Source of the DNA: Lingula anatina
Lineage: Eukaryota; Brachiopoda; Lingulata; Lingulida; Lingulidae
Length of the DNA stretch: 64,000 nucleotides
Assembly: GCF_001039355.2 (NCBI RefSeq)
Contig: NW_019776043.1
Location: 21,583-85,582 of the forward strand
Direction: 5' to 3'
Part shown: positions 58,143-64,000 of the stretch, piece by piece
How the letters are laid out: each line of letters starts with the position of its first letter
Position numbering within the stretch: the first letter of the stretch is position 1
Program-made: the position numbers and the translations under genes
Notes under the pieces: model-generated
What the model saw: the letters and a program-made list of their open reading frames with translations, nothing else
Database searches by the model: none
What the model was told of the DNA's origin: nothing

Positions 58143-59834
58143 ATGCTGGATGTGGAAGAAATGAAGAGATTCTGTGGAGGGCCTCTCTACTCCATCTATG
58201 TTGCATTAAGCTTTATTTTATCAACTTTTGATATGGGCACTGACTGGTACGCGTACCGAGAAGTTAAAGAATACAACTTCTATTACCAAGAACCAGATGA
58301 CATAAGGCTGACGTCTTATTTGCACGACACTTATTTGGCGTTTTGTGTCACTGGAACTGTTATATATGTGGTACAGATCATTCATGCCATATACTTTTTT
58401 TATGTAATAGGGGAATGTCAGGAGTGGGAGAAAGATGAGGATGATGTGCAGCGCCAGTTAGTAATTGCTCTGGTAATAACACTTTTTGAGGAGTCCATAG
58501 AAGACCTTCCTTTAGCATATTTGACGATAAGAATGTTCTCGACTGGATCATGTTTAGTGCGGACAAAAGTTACATCAACTGCAGCTTTTATGTCAAGGGT
58601 TGCAAGTTTAGTATCAACGGTGTACAGAGCAGGTTCGTCGTGGTTTAAGGTCTGCTGTGCAATGTGTAACTGCAAATGTAAGCAAGCTTGTCTTCGGACT
58701 TTGTTGTCCATTATAGTAACTGTAATATCTATTGCAGCATTTCTTATGGATTTTGCAGCCATATTGGCGATGTTAAACAATGAGCGTGCTTTCATCCACG
58801 ATATATTAGGGCATGTGGATATACACCTGGATAAAACCAACCTGAAAGATGCCAGCCTCGAGTTCGACAAATGGACGGATCCAGCAGGTTGGATTGATTC
58901 CGAGACTATGTTAAGACTGGCATCCATAGACAGAGACGTTGATATAGCAATAGTGGCCAGGGCCAACATCAACTTTTCACACTCAGCTTATATGAAAGTG
59001 AATAAATCTAGCAAATTAGAACGAGTCGCCATTTTGACGTACGCCAATGTTGTTTTTGAAGCTGGATCAGGGGGTATGGACATAAGACTCCCGTGTAACA
59101 TATTTGGTATCCATGACAACGCGAAAAACACATCGACTACTCAAACAAGGGCGTTCACAGAGACAACTCCGACCAGCCATGCTTCGAGCCAGTCGACGGG
59201 GAAAACCACGGGGACCACTTTGCACCATCGGACAAATACAGAACTGACTCCTGTCAATAACATATCAACAAGCTTGGAATATCCGTTCAATTCAACACAT
59301 TCGTTCATACCTAACACGACAACGGTACACGCCCCCACAACCACCGCCGCTCCGTTTAGCACCGACAGCCTTCATTTGTCGACGGAATACCAAACATCGA
59401 ATGTAACACAGTCTGGAAACGAATCTTCAGTTCGGAACAACACTTTGAGAACATGTGACGTCATTTTTCACCTTCGGTACATATCCAGGTATTCTGCAAT
59501 ATTCTACGAATACAAGATAGAGACCCGAAGTTCACTCGACGACTGTAATCTTCAAAACGATTCGGTCGATGTGACCTTAGAATTTCAAACGATTATGCCG
59601 AATACCAATGTTTCTAACTGGAAGCCCAGTGATTCACCAGGCAACGAAAAATTATTCTGTGGAACCAGACAACCGTTCAAACTTGACTTTGCTCATAAAA
59701 ATATGTGTGCCGTCGATTCTGCGCTTAGTACCGTGTCCAAAAACAAAATCAAGTTCTGGGAGATACACTCCAGTGGAGGAGAGGTAGATACGTATCAGTG
59801 CCTCGACGTCGGACATTGCAAGCGGATGGCCTGA
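58143..59834 (+). CDS. multi-pass membrane protein with mucin-like ectodomain, copy 7 (intact)
   Basis: One open exon encodes 563 residues from the first ATG; the family-conserved ATG is at 58161 (557 residues). Hydrophobic segments are at about 14-34, 62-88, 104-134 (partly amphipathic, holding LFEESIEDLPLAYLTI) and 185-211. The Cys/Lys-rich loop is 170-183. The remaining 350 residues carry cysteines at 318, 438, 468, 506, 522, 553 and 559. A Thr/Ser/Asn-rich stretch (328-435) has sequons at 329, 373, 383, 391, 420, 426 and 432. From about residue 340 to 465 it is nearly identical to copy 2. If all four segments cross the membrane, the glycosylated end would share a side with the N terminus, so one segment may not cross. 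The function is unknown. Confidence 0.87.
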   Translation: MLDVEEMKRFCGGPLYSIYVALSFILSTFDMGTDWYAYREVKEYNFYYQEPDDIRLTSYLHDTYLAFCVTGTVIYVVQIIHAIYFFYVIGECQEWEKDEDDVQRQLVIALVITLFEESIEDLPLAYLTIRMFSTGSCLVRTKVTSTAAFMSRVASLVSTVYRAGSSWFKVCCAMCNCKCKQACLRTLLSIIVTVISIAAFLMDFAAILAMLNNERAFIHDILGHVDIHLDKTNLKDASLEFDKWTDPAGWIDSETMLRLASIDRDVDIAIVARANINFSHSAYMKVNKSSKLERVAILTYANVVFEAGSGGMDIRLPCNIFGIHDNAKNTSTTQTRAFTETTPTSHASSQSTGKTTGTTLHHRTNTELTPVNNISTSLEYPFNSTHSFIPNTTTVHAPTTTAAPFSTDSLHLSTEYQTSNVTQSGNESSVRNNTLRTCDVIFHLRYISRYSAIFYEYKIETRSSLDDCNLQNDSVDVTLEFQTIMPNTNVSNWKPSDSPGNEKLFCGTRQPFKLDFAHKNMCAVDSALSTVSKNKIKFWEIHSSGGEVDTYQCLDVGHCKRMA

Positions 59835-62700
59835 GGTTCAAGAAACATTTGTAACTGTAAATATAAATTAAAGGAACCTTTCACAATGAAATGTGTCGAC
59901 ATAGCTGGTGCGTACTCTCGATGTATAAATTCAGGTTTACAGGGTAGCACGTCCTATTTGCCCCCAGCTTCTCCGTTTTCTACTCCACACGAGGAAAAAG
60001 CGTGCTTATCTGATTCAGTGAGAGTCCCCGTAGAGTTAGTGCGAGGCGCTAGGTCGACAGATTTCATTGTGAACGGCCTCTAAGATTTTAAAAGAGACTA
60101 AGTGTATTATCCTTCGTATAAAGCTATGGTACAAAAGCTGAAAAGGTTAAATATCTATATGTATCAAATGGTTCAATAATTTTCATCAACAGGTATCATC
60201 TACTCATTTAATTATGAATTCCATAAAATTTAAACTTCAACGCAAATGTACATACACTAAAAAAGGGATAAAGATATTTTACTTTTTTTTTTTTTTTTGA
60301 TAAACTGGAAATTTTAACCCGTCTCCAGATCTTTATTTACATGAGATGTATATTTTATGCAGTGAAGTGTACATTCTCACTATACAGGTTTTACTGAATA
60401 TATGGATAAGTTTATCACTCAAGCTTTTACAGATGTGTAGTGTTTCAATCAATTAAATTAATGAAACTGGTGGCAAAATAGTCCGCATAAGTTAAAACCC
60501 CCTTTACACTGGACGGCGTCCTTTCTACTTCCTTTGTGATATAGATGAAACTAGCATCGCTGTGGTCGTAAGAAGGAGGCATTAGCATTGCTTTGGTTAC
60601 AGAATGAATGCTTAATGATCGGCCAGTTTTAGGCACGTAAAGTATTTTTTTTTTTTACTCTCAAACGGGGCCGCACTACAGGACGCAAAAAAGACGCCGT
60701 CCAGTGTAGAGGGGGCTTAAGATAAAATGATGTTGTGAAGTATTATCCTGAAATGAAATCGCTGATCATTACGAGCACATGAAATTGAAATGTGTTTTTG
60801 TAACCGGAATTCCCTTTCTACTAATTGATAGATAGTCAGCAACAAGGGATATCTGCCTTTTGATTTTTTTTTGTGGAAGGTTTGATTCTAAAAATGAGCA
60901 GTTGGAGTTCATGAAGTCGATTGATTCTGCTCATTATCTGATGATATCAGAAGATTATATGGTAGATATGCTGCATAAGATACCATTAAGCATTAGTAAA
61001 TGAACTATGCAAGCGGTATATTATGGAATGTTACCGAGTTGATTATAGGCATTAAATTCTAACTGCGACGCTTAGAATTAATGTTGGTGTTATTTTTAAT
61101 AGTACTGTAATGAGTTCCTTATGCAGGATGGTTGAGATTTGAGATATGAATTATGCTTGAATTATGATTACCTATTTACTGAATTCATAAGACATGGGAG
61201 TAGTTAAGTCCTTACAAAAAGTGTTATGGCACTATGTCTTATTTGTGACGAGATCGATCTATCGATTAATGCATACAGCATAGATTTATGTCAGGTTTCT
61301 ATTCCTTTACGTCATCGACGTAATGTGATGAACAATAATATGTGAATTTGATGATATTTAGCTCTGCTTTAAAAAAAAAGATGAAAAAGGAGTGTATAGC
61401 TTTGGAATTTGAGGACGAACTCTTGGGAGAAAAGGGTGTGTGTTGTAACCTTGATAGCTTACATGTGCATTTTCACTAACTGCAAGTAATAATAAAAGAG
61501 GAATCAAATAAGTAAGACAATTGGGAGTTATTGAGTGCAAGTTCAATTTCCTTAAAAGTCGACAGGTGCAGAAACTGTTTCAGAGTTACAGAAAGACGGA
61601 TCAGGCTAATGCCACGTTAATTTTGCATTGTGCTTTCTGACATGTGCATAACGCATACCAACTGAGCTTTGCATATGATCCAAGTATATTAGATATATTT
61701 TATTGAAAACAAGGATCTTAGAAATTACTTAGTAAAGAAATATTGAATGAAGGAATGCAACATGAGAACGGTTAATTTCTTGTTATCACCCAAAAGATGA
61801 TGTAACGAAAGCAAGTGAATTTGTAGGAAAAGTAAGATGGTGAATAAACGTTTGAAAGCTCCAACTTTTCGTTGTTGTCCTTATATAATAATACAATCAT
61901 CTAGGTTAAAAGCGGTCTATCTCTGTCGTCGTTGTCACTATAATAATATGTTCTACAATCATCTAGATTGAACGCAGTCTATCTCTGTCATCCTGTGGTG
62001 TTGGAAACGGACTTAAGTCGCCACTCCTGGAATGAAAAACTTTTTATTGCATCTTTAACTCACTTTAGCAAAACACTTTCATTTTTAAAACGTTCTCAAG
62101 TCCGATACCAAGCCGCTCTTGGATGTTTTGGGATACTTATTTACAGTGTCTTCGATTTGGTTGTTAAATACTAGATGTATTATAGTTCAATTTTTCATAT
62201 TGTCTTCCCAGACCTTCACGGTAGGCGGAAATAGACCTGTCAACAGGGAGGTGATAGGTAGGGGTGGGGCTGACCCTGGGAGTTGAGGATTCTCTTTTTT
62301 TATAGAATTTTTAATTAAAAACAAAATTAAAAAAGAAGAAAAAAAAACGTCTTTTCGTCGATACTTAAAATAACCATTCATGAAAACAAATTTGTTTTGT
62401 TGTTATTAAGATGTTTATTATCAATAATCAAAACCCAGGTATTGCCATAAATATCCATGAGGTAGAGTCCCTGGGGCTGGGGGTGGGGGGTGGGGGTGGC
62501 TACTGTTGACATGTGGCGAAGTGCTGGGATATGCAATGACTACCCATTGACAATGTCTACTTTAATTTGTGCAACGGCTACTTTGGTAGATATAAAATAT
62601 TTTAAGAGTGTTATCTGTTTATCTGATATGGTAAAAAGTTCAACTGCATGTATAGTATTATTAAAAATCGAAAAGCAAAAAACAAATATAAACAATTTTG
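59835..62700 (+). repeat. 3' flank module of the array, copy at 60-62.7 kb
   Basis: It follows the same order as 35.3-38.7 kb but lacks some pieces, and carries the TTAA-flanked element at 60496-60716. The 61840-62220 part matches 38380-38690. The 62210-62700 part matches 47280-47535 with an AT-rich and G-rich insertion at 62293-62521. Confidence 0.75.
60496..60716. mobile_element. TTAA-flanked TIR element, 221 bp
   Basis: TTAA flanks both sides (60492-60495 and 60717-60720). The ends are inverted: CCCCCTTTACACTGGACGGC on the left and the complement of CCCCCTCTACACTGGACGGC on the right. The paralogous site near 35850 has no element. A TTAA target with C-rich ends suggests a piggyBac-type MITE; that call is inference. 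Confidence 0.8.
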
Positions 62701-64000
62701 CTCTTAATCTGAAGCAAAGATGTACAAAAATACTGATATCAAAGAAGAAAGAGAAGAAGAGAAGTTGAAAAGAATAATAAGAATGATGTAGTGTGTAAAA
62801 GCAGTGTGAAAATGAAAGTAATCCACGCATTCTGCATTTTTTCTAAAGTAAACCAAAGAAAGAGACCCATTGTCTCAATTACTAGAATAGAACATGTATG
62901 TAAAAAAAAACCCGGAAAAGTACTCCTTGGACATAATTAATTCGTTATTATGTCCAAGAGTACTCGGAGAGCACATATCTCCTCTATGGCAGTTCATTGT
63001 TTTTTTTATTAATATCAATATTTCATTAATTAGTTATCTATTAACTAATTAATCAAAAAGCTAATTAATTAACTAATCCATCAGTTTATTTATTTCTAAA
63101 CTCAATTCTCATTATCTTTAATTATGCATTAATAAACTTACTAATCAGCTAAACGAAAATTATTTTCTATAATGAGTTAATTAAATAATAATTAACTAAC
63201 TAATTAATTATTCTATTATTAACGACCAGAACTTAACCTGCTGCTGGCAAATCCTGAAAATTTCATCCAAAAACCTACATAACTTTCGGCAAAACGTTGC
63301 TAACAGACAAACAGACTTCATTAATTTTAGTTAAAATTATAATTAAAATTCGCATATTGATAAATGGATCAATGGATTATCATTTCTTACTTGATTTTCT
63401 CCTTGCAGTTGCCTAAGCGTTTCAGCAAAATCCGTCCACAGAAATTTTGCAGATTGTTGTAAACAGAGAGATAGGCAAAACATAAACTGGTAGTTTCTGA
63501 AAAGAAAATTTAATCCGTCCACAACCTTTTCCATAACGTTGCTTCCAGACAAACGGATAGATAATAAAAAAAGGAAGTAAAAAGAAAGAGGGGGAATTAT
63601 TCACCAGTGTTAATTATAGACAAGCATAACTTATAGCTGAACATCCTTCGCTTGAAAAGGCTTTATCCCGATCTCAATATTCATACAAAAATTTTCTGAT
63701 CAGTTCTGAGTAAGTTATTGCTCAATTGAACTGTGCCGCATCTAGCCTTTTTCTTTAAAGTGCAACCGTTTGCAAATGAGTTACATGTGATACTTATTTA
63801 TATGGTGATAATATCATCTTGTTGATTATAGGCCTATACTTGTCATACTGTACATTTCTATAAAGAGAATATATGCTGGTGCGCTTGTCACAATTTCTCT
63901 GTGATTTATATACCCGTATATATATTTTTAAAAAATAACAATGTAGTTTTTTTATGTCCAAGCATTAAGTGAGGTAACAATGTAAGACAAAATGGGGGGG
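62701..64000. other. right-hand AT-rich region
   Basis: No gene is recognised. It has long ATTAATTAACTAATT-type low-complexity sequence (63000-63220). A hairpin has arms at 62919-62937 and 62947-62964 (AGTACTC, TTGGACATAAT). Confidence 0.5.

Overview
This is a eukaryotic, AT-rich, intron-containing genomic window with no bacterial features. Gene content suggests an invertebrate deuterostome, such as a hemichordate or lancelet-like animal; that placement is inference. Three single-copy genes lie in the left 26 kb and a young, decaying tandem gene family fills most of 25-63 kb.

Left part. At 1.0-4.4 kb (+) is a four-coding-exon gene for a coiled-coil protein. Its N terminus resembles the TBK1 adaptors NAP1/AZI2 and SINTBAD/TBKBP1, and it ends in two UBZ-like zinc fingers. 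At 12.4-16.3 kb (-) is a complete eight-exon Rheb GTPase, 182 residues with a CaaX tail. At 22.4-26.2 kb (+) is a neuropeptide gene: a CRE, a TATA box and a non-coding first exon, then one coding exon for a 283-residue precursor with two related amidated peptides ending in SRW-amide. The peptides most resemble 26RFa/QRFP.

Right part. At least seven copies or fragments, plus two old 3' relics, of one membrane-protein family occur between 27.5 and 59.8 kb. Members are about 555-578 residues: hydrophobic N-terminal segments with D-x-x-T-D-W and E-D-L-P-L-A motifs, a region with conserved cysteines, and a Thr/Ser/Asn-rich mucin-like stretch. Three copies are open (33.6, 53.2 and 58.1 kb), one has a single nonsense codon (42.9 kb), two on the minus strand are pseudogenes (27.5 and 49.1 kb), and one is a fragment (50.1 kb). 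Flanks are duplicated with the genes, so the array grew by segmental duplication. One duplicated block also carries the 3' flank of the neuropeptide gene.

Mobile elements. The duplicated flanks give empty sites that delimit several short elements: a 214-bp TTA-flanked fold-back element, a tRNA-derived SINE, a 154-bp element with GTAGCC ends and a 221-bp TTAA-flanked element. Other fold-back elements lie at 9.6 and 18.4 kb. A 125-base assembly gap at 31.2 kb lies between two nearly identical sequences and may mark a false duplication.

The three single-copy genes act in separate processes (innate immune signalling, growth control, peptide signalling); nothing here links them functionally to the array.
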